A stretch of 64,000 bases of DNA, from positions 1-64,000 of the forward strand of contig CANXME010000212.1 in assembly GCA_948144175.1 (NCBI GenBank). Reading direction: 5' to 3'. The position numbers and the translations under genes are program-made. The notes under the pieces were generated by a model. It saw nothing but the letters and a program-made list of their open reading frames with translations. It was not told the origin of the DNA and searched no databases. The stretch's first letter is position 1; each line of letters begins with the position of its first letter. Positions 23,151-34,538 of the stretch are shown here, in pieces. This DNA is from Closterium sp. NIES-65. Its lineage: Eukaryota; Streptophyta; Zygnematophyceae; Desmidiales; Closteriaceae.

Positions 23151-24310
23151 TAGTGGGAACGTTTCCTAGGGCCCACCGAAAATCCAAAAAAAAAAAAAAA
23201 AAATCCTGCCCGGAGCGCGCTTCGCCCCTGCCTGAGTCGCGCCCCGTGTGCCTGACCTCCCGTCGCGTCCCCTGCCCTTAGCGGCCCATCGCGCCCTCTT
23301 ACGGCCCCTCGCGGCCCCTTAGCCGCTCCCTCACGGCCCCTCTCACGGCCCCTCTCACGGCCCCTCGCGGCCCCTTCGCGGCTCCCTCGCGGCCCCTCCC
23401 ACGGCCCCTCGCGGCCCCGTCGCGGCTCCCTTAAGGCCCCTCCCGGCCCCTCGCGACCCCTCTCACGGCCCCTCGCGGCCCCTTCGCGGACCCTCGCGGC
23501 CCCTCGCGGCCCCTCATACGGCCCCTCAAGGCCCCGCGGCCCCTTCTCAGTCGCCGCCGCCCCTGCCCCGGCCGCAGCAGCCGCCGCCGCCGCCGACAGC
23601 AGCTGCCACCGCCGCCGCCGACGGTAGCAGCCGCCGCCGCCCCTGCCCCGGCCGCAGCAGCCGCCGCCACCACTGACTGCAGCAGCCGCTGCTGTCGATA
23701 GTAGCAGCCGCCGCCGACACCAGCAGCCGCCGCCGCCGCTGCCGTGTCAGCCGCCGCGGCACCTTCACCCCTGGGGACCTTCGCGCGCCCCCCGCGATCC
23801 CGTTGCGTCGCCCTAGGGACCCGCGCGCGGCCCTCGCCATCACGATGCGCCACCCCGTGGGACCCGTGCGCCGCCCCCGTGGACCCGCGCGTCGCCCTGC
23901 GGCCCCCCCCTCCCCGCACACCTGAGTTCGCTTACCGCACACCCGCGTTCACTTCCCCCACGCTTGTGCATGCTTCGCGCACACCTGAGCTCGCTTACCG
24001 CACACTCAGGGTATGGGGGTGGCGGGTGTGTGAGCCGTCCCCTGCTCCTCCTCCTCCTTCGTCTCCCACTGCTGCAGCCGCCGCTGCTGCAACTGCCCCT
24101 GCCCCCTGGAGCAGCCGCCCCTGCAGCAGCCGCCCCTGACCTTTGGAGAAGCAGTCCCTGCAGCAGCCGCGTAGCCCTCGCCCTTCGGTGGTAGCGGCCT
24201 CACCATTGCCGCTGTCGTACTCTTGCCCTTCTTGCCACTGGTGAGCTCTGCTGTTACTGCTGTTACTGCTGCTCTTGCTACTATGCACTTTCTACTGCTA
24301 CTGCTGCTCC
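23151..24310 (+). other. GC-rich leader of E2
   Basis: Low-complexity leader. An A homopolymer (about 23186-23203) is followed by degenerate tandem CGGCCCCTCGCGGCCCCTT-like units to about 23550. Next come GCC/CCG triplet-rich DNA (about 23560-23760) and TGCTGCAGC-rich DNA. No convincing N-terminal gag is visible where O and E5 have one, so the gag start is missing or replaced. Confidence 0.7.
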
Positions 24311-24311
24311 T

Positions 24312-24700
24312 GGCGTGGCCAGATGCAGCTCTAGCGCTGTCCGCGTGAGTCCCTCGGCCCCCATCAGCTTCGTGAGTGGTACGCTAGTTGGGGTTGTAGG
24401 GGTGACCGCACTGCTACTGCTGCTACTGCTGCCACTGCGGCTACCACTGCTCCTGCTGCCCCAAGCGGTGGCCAGATGCAGCTCCAGCGACGTCCGCGTG
24501 AGTCCCTCACGCCCCAGCAGCTTCGTGAGTGGTACGCTACTTGGGGTTGTCGGGGTGGCTGTAGTGAGAGTCGTTCTGGCGTGAGTAGTTCGGGAGCTGC
24601 CTGTCGTGGCCAGGTGCAGCTGCAACGTAGTCCGCGCGCGGTCCTTTCGCCCTAGCAGCTTTGTCAGTGGTACACTCAGCGTGGAGGGTCACGGAGTACT
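24312..24700 (+). repeat. In-frame gag repeat of E2, three copies
   Basis: Three copies of a module beginning GGCCAG(A/G)TGCAGCT (at about 24317, 24470 and 24608; spacing 153 and 138 bp, both multiples of three). Each encodes GQMQLQR, a short basic stretch, then PQQLREWY. The third continues into the zinc-type motif. TAG replaces expected Gln codons at 24332-24334 and 24653-24655. Confidence 0.75.
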
Positions 24701-27700
24701 GCTCGCTGTCCGTACGTCATTCGCACTGGTGCTCGGACTGGTCAGCCTTGTGGGACGTTTAGTCACGCAGAGTCCCGCTGCTTCGCCCGTCTGAGCGACG
24801 CCTGGCGTACAGAGTTTGGCGACGTCGCTGAGCTCCCCGACTGGGTGAAGCTGCTTAGGCAGAGGGTCGATATCTATGCTCTTGACTATGATGCTATGCT
24901 CACTTCCATGTATGCATTGCCTACTAGTGATGTGGGTGACTATTACCTGTGTGTTCCACCTGACCCAGGCATTGAGGCTGCTGCTTTAGGTGCTGGTGAG
25001 GCTGCTGCTCTAGGTGCTAGTGCGTCTACTCCTCCAGGTGCTAGTGAGTCTGCTGCCCCAGGTGTTGGTGAGTCTGCTCTCGCAGGTACCACGTCGGCTC
25101 AGGTTTTACACACCTTCACCCTTGACTCGGGTGCTTCCCGCTCCTTCTTTCGAGACCGCACCACACTCACGCCGCTCAGTCGGTCGGTTGCAGTCTCCCT
25201 GGCAGACCCCCCTGGGGGTCCTGTCCTTGCCCACTTCTCCACTGTCTTACCGTGTCCGGCGGCCCCTTCTGGCTCCATGTCAGGTCTTTACCTCCCCTCG
25301 TTCTCTACGAACTTGGTGAGTGGTGCTGACCAACAGGATGGAGGGGTTGACCAGTTCACTCCTGCGCGTCACCGAGTGACCCACTGTACGTGTGCTCGGA
25401 CGGGCCGACACTTGGCCACGTTTACCCGTCAGCCAGGGTCGAGCCTGTACACACTGACTACTGAGTCTCCTCAAGTAGCTGCGTCGAGTTAGGTGTTTGC
25501 TGCAGCGTCCAGGTCTGGTCCTGAGTCTACCCCCTGCTCGTGTCGTCTCCTGTCTCACCAGACTCTCCTCTGGCACCACCGCCTTGGTCACCCCTCCCTG
25601 CCTCGTCTCCGAGGCATGGCCTCTCGTTTCCTTGTCTCGGGTCTCCCCCGGTCCCTCCCTTCTCTTCCTCCGGGGCCTGCCCCCACCTGCGTTCCCTGCG
25701 TCGAGGGGCGGCAGCGCGCCGCTCCTCACTCCTCCGAGTTTCCTCCGACAGAGGCTCTGCTGCAAACGCTTCACATGGACGTGTGGGGCCCAGCCCGCGT
25801 CCATGGAGAGGGTCACGAGCGTTACTTCCTGCTGGTGGTTGACGACTACTCGCGTTACACCACAGTCTTCCCCTTGCGCAGCAAGGGTGAGGTCACTGAG
25901 GTGTTGATCGACTGGATCCGCGCAGCTCGTCTCCAGCTCAGAGAGAGTTTCGGCTCGGACTTTCCTGTCGTGCGTCTGCACTCCGATAGAGGAGGTGAGT
26001 TTTCCACTGACCTTCTGCGAGCCTTCTGTCGTGCACAGGGCATCCGCCAGACCTTCACGCTTCCAGCCTCTCCACAGCAAAATGGGATTGCTGAGCACCG
26101 CATTGGCATGGTCATGGACGTCGCTCGTACGTCAATGATCCATGCGGTTGCTCCCCATTTTCTGTGGCCGTTCGCGGTTTAGTACGCGGCGCATCAGATC
26201 AACCTTCAGCCCCGGGTCTCCTTGCCGGAGACCTCCCCTACTCTGCGGTGGACGGGGAAGGTTGGCGATGCGTTTGCGCTTTGTGTCTGGGGATCTCGGG
26301 CTTTTGTCCGCGACTTGTCTGCGGACAAGCGGTCCCCCCGTACTGTTCCCTGCGTCTTTCTTGGCTTCCCCCCTGACGCGCCTGGTTGGCAGTTTTACCA
26401 CCCCACCTCACGCCGTGTTCTCTCCTCCCAGGACGTCACGTTTAACGAGTCGGTCCCCTTCTACCGTCTCTTCCCCTACCGCACTGCCCCGCTCCCCCCT
26501 CCGCCGCTCTTCCTCACGCCAGGTGCTGCCTTGGTAGACCCCTTGCCTCCCCAGGGTCCCGCTCCCTCAGGTGTTTCCCAGGTAGACCCGGTCGAGCCTG
26601 TCAAGGTAGCTGTCGACTCTGGTCCTGCGCGAGGTACTGAGCGTGTTGAGCCTAATGGTGCTGGGTCTGGAGTTACTGCGATTGGGAGTGCTGAGTCTGG
26701 GGGTGCGGAGACTGGGGGTGCTGCGCCTGGGGGTGCGCGAACTGCGGGTGCTGAGCCTGGGGGTGCCGAGACTGCAGGTGCTGAGCCTGGGGGTGTTGTC
26801 CTTGTGGGTGCTGGGTCTGGAGGTCCTGAGCCTAGGGGTACTGCGCCTGGGGGCGCTCTCTCTTCCCAGCACCTGCGTGAGTGGTACTCTCGGTACTGTC
26901 GCAGCCTCCGTGGTGCTGCTGGAGCTGGAGCTGAGGGCGCTGAGCCTACTGGAGTTGGTGTTGCTGCTGACCCTGGGGTCGGCGCTGGAGGTGCTGGAGC
27001 CACTGGTCTTGGAGGTGCTCGTACTGGAGGTACTGGAGCTGCTGGGACTATGGGTGCTACTGGGGTTGCTCGAGCTGGTCCTCCTGGAGGTGCTGCTAGT
27101 GCTGCTGAAGGTACTGGAGCTGCTGGTGTTGCTGGGGGTACTGGAGCTACTGAGCCTGGAGGTGCTCCTTGTGCTGCCGTTGGGGGTACTGGTGCTGTCC
27201 CTGCTGTTTCTAGAGGCGCTACGCGGCCACGGCCGCACTTCGTTCCGCTCCTTGAGCAGGTTCTTGGTCTCCCGCCTTCTACTGGTCCTGCTCCCCCCTT
27301 AGAGTGTCCACAGCCTGACCAGTCACATTCATAGTTACAGCCCGCCTCCCTACTGCCTGCTCCTTCTCCCTACACTGGTCCTACTGAAGGTCTTGCTGAG
27401 CGTCGTGCGCCTGCGTCTCGTCCTGCGTCGCCTGTTCGTGCTGCTCGCACTAGTAGTCGTGTTCCGCGTCCGCGTCCTCCTGCGGTCCCAAGCACACACC
27501 AGATGGCACTGCGTCCTTTCACTGCTCCTCTGCGTGTCCCTTTGCCATCTCCTCCAGAGTCCTCTCTTCCTGTTCTTGCTGACCCGGAGTCTAACTCTCT
27601 TCATGCTGCCAGTCCTTCTGTCACGCGTCTCCTGGCTACTATTGTCACTGACCCTTCCTTCGAGTCCACTGCTGCGGGTGTTCTAGTTGCTGAGCTTGTC

Positions 27701-29488
27701 GACTTTGCTGCTCACTGTCGTCTAGACTACACTGCTAGTCTTGTTGCTGAGTCTGAGTCTGTCTGTCCTCCGTCCGTCGGGGGTGAGTGTGCTCTTAGCA
27801 CGGACGTCCTTGAGGACAGGCAGGAGGAGTTCCAATGTCTTGCTGCTCCTTTGCCTCATCTCGTGTCCATGCTGATGGCCCCTGAGGGAGACCCGGATGC
27901 ACCAGAAATCCCGACTCCGCGCTCTTACGCAGAGGCGATAGAGGGTCCCTATTCCTCCTAGTAGCAGTCAGCCATGGACGCAGAGATGGCTTCCTGGAAG
28001 TCCACCGGCACCTACGTCGACGAGGTTCCCCCACCTGGGGCGAACATCGTCAGTGGCATGTGGATTTTCAGGGTGAAGCGACCGCTGAGTTCTCCGCCTG
28101 TCTTCAAGGCGCGTTACGTGGCTCGAGGCTTCAGTCAACGGCAAGGAGTTGACTACTTTCAGACCCTCTCTCCCACCCCGAAGATGACCACTCATCGGGT
28201 GCTGCTGCACATAGCCGCGCAGCGCGACTACGAGCTTCACTCTCTTGACTTCAACACAGCTTTCTTGCAGGGCAGCCTGCACGAGGAGATCTGGCTGCGC
28301 CGCCCACCTGGCTTCATTGGGTCGTTTCCTATTGGTACTCAGTGGAGCCTACGGCGGCCAGTCTACAGTCTTCGCCAGGCGCCCCGTGAATGGCACGACA
28401 CACTGAGGACTACACTTGCGGCTCTTGGCTTTGCTCCTTCTATTGCCGACCCATCGCTGTTTTTGCGCACCGACACCTCTTAGCCGCCGTTCTACATCCT
28501 CGTGTACGTCAACGACTTGATCTTTGCCACTGCTGACATTGCTGGACTCGCCTACGTGAAGTCCGAGCTGCAGAAGAGACACACGTGCACAGACCTGGGT
28601 GAACTGCGCAGCTACCTTGGCTTGCAGATCACCCGGGACAGAGCACAGTGCACCATTACCCTGACTCAGTCACACATGGTGCAGCAGCTCCTTCAGCGCT
28701 TCGACTTCACGTACTCCTCGCCTCAGGCCACTCCTCTGTCTACTCGCCACTCGCTCTCAGCTCTGCCTTCGGATGAGTCCGTAGAGCCGAGTGGCCCGCA
28801 CCCAGAGCTTGTCGGCTGCCTCATGTACCTGATGACCTGCACTCGACCTGACCTTGCATACCTTCTTAGCATCTTGGCACGCTATGTTGCTCCTGGGAGA
28901 CACCGACCAGAGCACATGGCTGCAGCGAAGAGGGTGTTGCATTACTTGTGCAGTACGTCGGGCATGGGGCTAGTGCTTGGAGGGCGGCGTTCAATGGCCC
29001 TCACAGGTGACGCAGACGCTTCTTGGGCTGACGACCAGGCTACGCAGCGGTCGTCACAGGGTTACACCTTCAGCCTTGGTTCCGGCTCCGTTTCGTGGCG
29101 GTCTACCCGCTCGTCTTCTGTTCTCGGCTTCAGCTGTGAGGCTGAGATCTATGCGGGGGCCATGGCTGCACAGGAGCTACGCTGGCTCACCTACCTCCTG
29201 ACTGACCTAGGAGAGCCGCCTCGTTCTCCTCCAGTTCTGTACGTACACAACAAGGCCATGCTGGCCTTGTGTCGGGAGCACGGACTGGAGCACATAACGA
29301 AGCACATTGCTCTTCGCTACTTCCTTGCTCGTGAGCTGCAGCAGCGTGGTCAGCTGTGCCTTGCTTACGTGGCCTCTTAGGCCAATACGACTGATATCTT
29401 TACCAAGGCACTTCCGCCTTGTGATCATCAGCGCTGCTGTACGATGCTAGGTCTTGTGCCTACTCGGCCTCACTTGCTGACTTCTTGA
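24656..29488 (+). pseudogene. copia gag C-terminus and pol of E2, one frame with TAG codons
   Basis: Continuous frame to a TGA at 29486-29488. In order it shows: the Cys/His motif CPYVIRTGARTGQPCG (about 24715); protease (TLDSGASRSFF, about 25125); the integrase HHCC region (TLLWHHRLGHPSL, CVPCVEG); and the catalytic core HMDVWGP, LHSDRGGEF, QQNGIAE. Next come a Gly/Ala/Glu/Pro pentapeptide linker (about 26640-27200), RT (FNTAFLQGSLHEEIW; the active-site box has Asn for the first Asp, YVNDLIFAT) and RNase H. In-frame TAGs lie at 25490, 26180, 27332, 27959, 27962, 28481 and 29378 (first base). No frameshift is present. The YVND change suggests an inactive RT regardless of how TAG is read. Confidence 0.85.
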
Positions 29489-29683
29489 CCTTGCTTGTAC
29501 TGTGATCTTTCTATACATGCCCTTGCTTGTTTACCTTTGCATATGATCTTGCATGTGAACTGGCCTTGTGGCCTTGAACTTGTGCTCGGAATGTGTGGTG
29601 ACGTTGTGATCCACCCTGAGCTTGCTTTGCTTTGCTTGACTGGTCTTGTGACCTCTTGTTCTCCCCCACTTTGTGTATGGGGG

Positions 29684-29811
29684 TGTTTCAAACTTATATG
29701 CTATAGTCTGTGTAGACTGTAGTGGGGTAGACAATATGGGGTACAACACTTTTAGGTTTTCCTACTTGTACCCACCTGTTTCCTAGTGCATTCATTCCTC
29801 ATTCTTTCACA
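29684..29811 (+). repeat. 3' LTR of E2
   Basis: 128 bp, TGTTTCAAACTTATATGC to ATTCTTTCACA, preceded by the polypurine tract TATGGGGG (29676-29683) and followed by target duplication AGCCC. Confidence 0.95.
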
Positions 29812-30481
29812 AGCCCAAGTCAATCCCACGCACGAAAATGACGAAACGAAGGACTCCGAAGTTCCGACCGCTCGCCGACTTCGCCAACAAACCGACGAAA
29901 TTACAGCCCCGTAACCAAGCTCGCCGTCCAATCCCGTATCGCAATAATTCTCTGAATTTCACGGCAGGTTCATTTCAAAGGGTTGGGTTACCATTGAGAA
30001 ATTCAGAGAGAGAGTCACGACTTGGGAGTGCGACTCGATGTTTGAATGTGCTCTATAAAATTGTACTGTCAAATTTGTGAAGTCATAGTGAAATTTCCAG
30101 AGAATTCCAGAGAGCACTTCATCCCCGTTCTCCTAGCCTACTAAGGCTGCTACTTCCCTGCCAGCAACGTTTCACACGTGCTGTCGGCCTAAGAATAACT
30201 TGTAGTGGGTAAACGGTTTCGTTCGTTAGCCGTGTCTGGCCGGCCCGAAGTTACAGGAACGTAAAACTGGGGCCGAGAATAAGTCCCCAAACAGAGGCGC
30301 TTCGGAATCGGGATGTGAAAATTTGACGGCGACTCGGCCTAAGCCGGCGATTTGAAGAATCGCAGATTGTGCCGGCGAAATTTTAGATAACGCAGATCGC
30401 GTCACGATAGTGTCGCGATGTGGGAAGAGAATTGCTCTGAACCAACCATTCCCGCCTTTTGTCAGAGAATGTCCAGCTTGA

Positions 30482-30586
30482 AACTCAACTCGCTAAAAGA
30501 ATGTCCAGAGAACGTCTAGCTGTACAGCTAGCTACCTTGGAGCTTGATGGACATTCTCTGGACATTCTTAAGTAGCGAGTTGAGTT
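30482..30586. repeat. Foldback hairpin, about 105 bp
   Basis: The left arm starts AACTCAACTCGCT and continues AAAGAATGTCCAGAGAA. The right arm is its near reverse complement, ending AGCGAGTTGAGTT. The loop (about 30514-30548) contains CTAGCTGTACAGCTAG, itself a palindrome. It could be a small foldback transposon or a precursor of a small RNA. Confidence 0.8.
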
Positions 30587-31897
30587 ATATTAGTGTTTCG
30601 GGTCTTTACCCGGGTTTTTTTTTCAACCTCATTATTATTATTTCATTGCATCCCTACATGACATAGATCTGATTCCTTTAAGTTTGTTTTGTAAATAATG
30701 CAATTATCAATCTTGCGTTTTTTATTGTGGTTTACTGATGTGCACTATTTCCAAACATCTACAGTGTCGCACTGCTATTTCTGTTTGCAGTGGATTTTGC
30801 GCCTCTGTACGCGTTTGGAGTTTTAATCACTGTCAGCAATGTTCGAACACGCTGACTCAGCCTGGAAAGATCCATCTGACAATGTTGAAATTGCGGGAAG
30901 TTACTTTGTTCCCTCCAATTTCAACCCCACAGAAAAACGACAAGGACGCGCCCCGGCTCCTCCCAGTTGGAATAATTGTGGGTTGGGCTGGGTGTAACTC
31001 AACTCAGGCTCTGTTCGGCAGCACTTTGGTTGCCAAGCACATCTGACCAACAACTCAACGAACCTGAACGACAAGACAGCCTCGGACCGAAGCTCGGCCA
31101 ACTAAAAAACAAAACCAACGTTGTTTTTTGTTCTACCCATTCAGCTGTGCAACCAGACACGCAAACGCGGGCCTGCTCTTGCATGTTGCCCGCAAAAGTC
31201 AACAACCATGACAGCACATTTCTAACCTAACAAACACAACCACCTGTACCTTGCTTCGAGGAACCTGGGTCAAAGTATCCTGGAAAGCGCACAAATCGTG
31301 ATCTAGCCAATCAGCTGTCTGCATAAAGCTCACAGTGAACTAAACCCGTCCCCCCCACCCACGTTGAAAGCAGGATCAGGACCCAACCAAAAACCAACAG
31401 CAATGAACATCATTTTGCCCGTGAAGTACTGTGCACTTTTTGCTGGTTGGCTCTGCTGGGCTGTCATGGAACCAACAACAAACCTAAAACAAATACGAAA
31501 CTGGTTAGGAAAGACGTTCGGACCTGCGACCAAACGTAGGGGATTTTTACACGTCACCATGAGTCAGCAGAACTGCCGAGCCTCAATACTGGTTGGCTGG
31601 TTCTGTTTATGTTGGTAATTGTTTGGTTGTGACCGTATTTTCTCGCAGCCGAACAGGGCTTCAGCCCAATTCGATCGTGTGTGGCTTCACATCACACGCC
31701 CAGAATACACCAACAAGACACTTCACCAATCAGGCAGCAGCAAACGCCAGATCACGATTCTAAAACAAGGCCACGCCACGGCAGATTTTCCTCATGTCAG
31801 TAGTGGTAGTATGGAGGTTCCACGAGGTTCCACGCAGTCGCCTTAGGTCAACTCGTAGAAGACAACTGCCGCTGTAGCTGACTCAAGTACCGCTTCT

Positions 31898-31988
31898 GCG
31901 TTCTAAAGTCGAGTATTCCGCGTTCTAAAGTCGAGCATTCCGCGTTCTAAAGTCGAGTATTCCGCGTTCTAAAGTCGAGTATTCCGCT
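31898..31988. repeat. 22-bp tandem repeat, four copies
   Basis: Four near-identical units GCGTTCTAAAGTCGAGTATT + CC; one copy has GAGCATT. Confidence 0.92.
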
Positions 31989-32213
31989 TGAAATCGGGGG
32001 TGTCCGCGCGGACCGCGTGTTTCCGCTTGAGCATCAGATTATTGTTGTCAATTTATTGCACCGTGTTGGCACGGCGCATTTGACGGGGAAAATAATCAAA
32101 CCGAGGTACGGCGTTGCGGTGCTCCCTTGTCCATCAACTGATACCACACGATACGAATAATTGTCGTGCTACGATGATACGAATGAACCTCCGCCACGGC
32201 GCACGGCGCACGG

Positions 32214-32350
32214 GAAGGGAGATGCGCGCAGATGGCAGGCGCACAGCCCGCAGAGGGCCTGCGCAGACGGAAAGACTTTTGAGTTGACTTAAAAGGGAGA
32301 TGCGCGCAGATGGCAGGCGCGCACAGCCCGGAGGGCCTCTGCAGGCGGAA
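32214..32350. repeat. Direct repeat of about 55 bp
   Basis: GGGAGATGCGCGCAGATGGC followed by AGGCGC...CACAGCCCG occurs at about 32217 and again at about 32296, separated by about 25 bp. The copies diverge slightly at their 3' ends. Confidence 0.88.
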
Positions 32351-32688
32351 ACTGGCAGGGGAGCACGGGACGGGAGGAGGCGGGAGATAACTGCGCCGCG
32401 CAGCGCTGGGTTCCGGTCACGGCCGTAACCCGTGCTGCTGCTCCTTTACTACTTAACCTGCCGACGAGCGAGCAGAGCAGCAACTATCCTTTTCCATTTG
32501 AGTCAAACGTTGAACGCCCCTCAAGACCCAGCGTGGCAGACTACCACGGCGTTTCTCCTCAGTGACCACCTTTTACTATACTACTTCCTGTTGGCCAAGA
32601 GGGGTTGACCTTTTCCCTCAGTACCCCCAGCACCGCCGCTCGCGGTGGCACGGCACATTTGACTTCTCAGCACCGCCGACGCTCGGTC

Positions 32689-34538
32689 ATGGCTCCCCGC
32701 GCTACTCTGCCATCGTGGGCCGCCGCCGCCGCCGCTCACCCCGGCGCGACTCCGGCGCGCTTCGTCTTCCTCGTGGCCTGCGCCGCGCTCCTGCTCCTTG
32801 CAACCGGCGCCACGCTTCCGGCGCTCGCCACCGCGAACCCCGCGGATACCATGGTGGTTGCGAGTCGACGGGCTCTGCAAGCCGCACCCGGGTCGGATGC
32901 CGCACCAGGATCGGAGTCCGCGCCCGGTTCAACACCCGCGCAGCCCGCGCCTGGTTCAACACCCGCGCAGCCCGCGCCCGGCTCAACGCCCGCAGTGCCC
33001 GCGCCCGGTTCAACGCCCGCGCCCGGCTCAACGCCCGCGCCCGGCTCAACGCCCGCACAGCCCGCGCCCGGCTCAACGCCCGCGCAGCCCGCGCCCGGCT
33101 CATCGCCCGCGCCCGGATCGAAGCCCGCGCCCGGCGGTTCAAACACCCCACCCGACTCGGACACGTATTACGATGACGACTACATGCAGGATTATACGCT
33201 GGAAGAAGTCATTGCTGCCGCCTCGCCGTCCGGCGCGCCGCCCGCCGGCCCTCTCAAGGCGATGAAACTCGCAAGCACCATAAAGTTCGCGGACGTATCC
33301 AAGTCGTTCGACGTGCTGTATTACCTCGCGAACGCCGCGTGCAAGTTCCCGAACGGGAAGACCATCTTTCTGCCGACGAATCAGGCGTGGGCCGACGCGC
33401 TCGCCGGGTACAAGAAGTCGCGCAGCAGCGGCGCGCTGTACGAGGCGTTGGACGCGGTGGCGAGCGGTAACAAGGTGAAGGAGTCGCTGGATCGCGCGAA
33501 GCGAACGACCACGACGAAGGACCTCGCGACGCTCGCCGCCAAGGCGAAGGCGTGCAACGCGAAGACGACCAAGCCGCCGCCGATGTCGGAAGCCGCGCGG
33601 ACTGCTCTGCTGAACCTCATGTCGTTCCACACCGCCGAACCGAAGGTTACCGTTGTGAACCTCGATGGCCAGGTACGGTACGCCGCGCCGCGGCTTGTGC
33701 AACGTCCCGCTTTCTTGCTGCGGGTTCGATTGGATTGGATTGGATTGGATTCGGTTGTTGTGCTGTGCTGTGCGTCTATCATTACCTTTCCAGGTGTTCC
33801 CCAAACGTACATGCTGTTATTGCTGATTGCTGCTGCTTCTGATACTACTACTACAAGTTTGCTCTTCACCACTTGTAGTACCAGCAGCTTTGGTCGTCTC
33901 ATTGTGTTCCTCCTCTGCTTCCTCCTCGCCCTCTCCCAAACGTGTACCGCTGACGTGGCAGTGTACCCCCACTGGCTACGCCATCAAGACCGCGTTCAAC
34001 GGAAACAATTTGAACTTCAAGTGCGACAGTAGCAACACGGGAAAGATTTCCGGCGCCGACCCACTCGCGTCCGGGGCTGCTGCGGGTACCTCGTCTGCTG
34101 TCGCAGCTATCCAGGAGGCCCAGAAGGATTATTTCTATGTCAACGCACTTGTTTTCCCGAGCAATATCGGCTCCCTGCCTGGTACGCAGCATGGATCAAC
34201 TCGTTACTCGTTTGTTGTTCTCCTTTCTTTGCTGTACCTTTCCTGGCCGTGCAACCCACCGTAGCCAACTCAATGTGTCTACGCCGGCACATTCTGCATC
34301 ACGCACCTTGTCACACCATGCATCATGTGATAATGCTATCGTTTCGTTTCTCTTTTTTGCCATAAGCCTGAATTCACAGATCTACCCCCCCTGCTTCCTC
34401 GCCATATTCGCTTACCCTCCTTCCTCTCCTTGCTCCCATTTCTCCTCCCGCTCTCCGTTTACAGGGGCTGTTGCAACTGTCTCTCGTCTCCTCACCACCC
34501 TGCTGGTCCTCGGCGCAGCTCTTGCCTGCGCTCTCTAA
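32689..34538 (+). CDS. Fasciclin-like, Pro-rich, GPI-anchored cell-wall protein
   Basis: Three exons in consistent phase: 32689-33672, 33962-34181 and 34465-34538, giving about 425 residues. The N-terminus has a hydrophobic signal (FVFLVACAALLLLATG). Residues of about 65-155 are APGSTPAQP-type repeats, typical of O-glycosylated arabinogalactan or hydroxyproline-rich proteins. A FAS1-like domain follows (SFDVLYYLANAA, KTIFLPTNQAWADAL, LNLMSFHTAEPKVTVVNLDG, then GYAIKTAFNG and YFYVNALVFP). Exon 3 encodes a hydrophobic C-terminal tail (LLTTLLVLGAALACAL) like a GPI-attachment signal. ATG 32689 is preferred over 32605 because it places the signal near the start. The exon 2 acceptor at 33961 is inferred from frame; an alternative lies at 33794. 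FAS1 similarity is moderate. Such proteins act in the wall or at the outer membrane face in adhesion. Confidence 0.65.

Larger units (their letters stand above)
23006..29811 (+). mobile_element. Complete Ty1/copia element E2
   Basis: 6806-bp element flanked by the perfect 5-bp duplication AGCCC (23001-23005 and 29812-29816). LTRs are 23006-23131 and 29684-29811; they differ by one substitution and a 2-base indel, so insertion is recent. The order is LTR, primer site, GC-rich leader, gag remnant, protease, integrase, linker, RT, RNase H, polypurine tract, LTR. The coding region is a single frame interrupted only by TAG codons. Confidence 0.95.
29817..32688. other. Intergenic region upstream of the fasciclin-like gene
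   Basis: No gene is supported over about 2.9 kb; the frames present are short and lack recognisable domains. The region holds an AT-richer stretch, a foldback hairpin (30482-30586), a 22-bp tandem repeat (31898-31988) and a 55-bp direct repeat (about 32214-32350). The last few hundred bases should hold the promoter and 5' leader of the gene starting at 32689. Confidence 0.6.
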
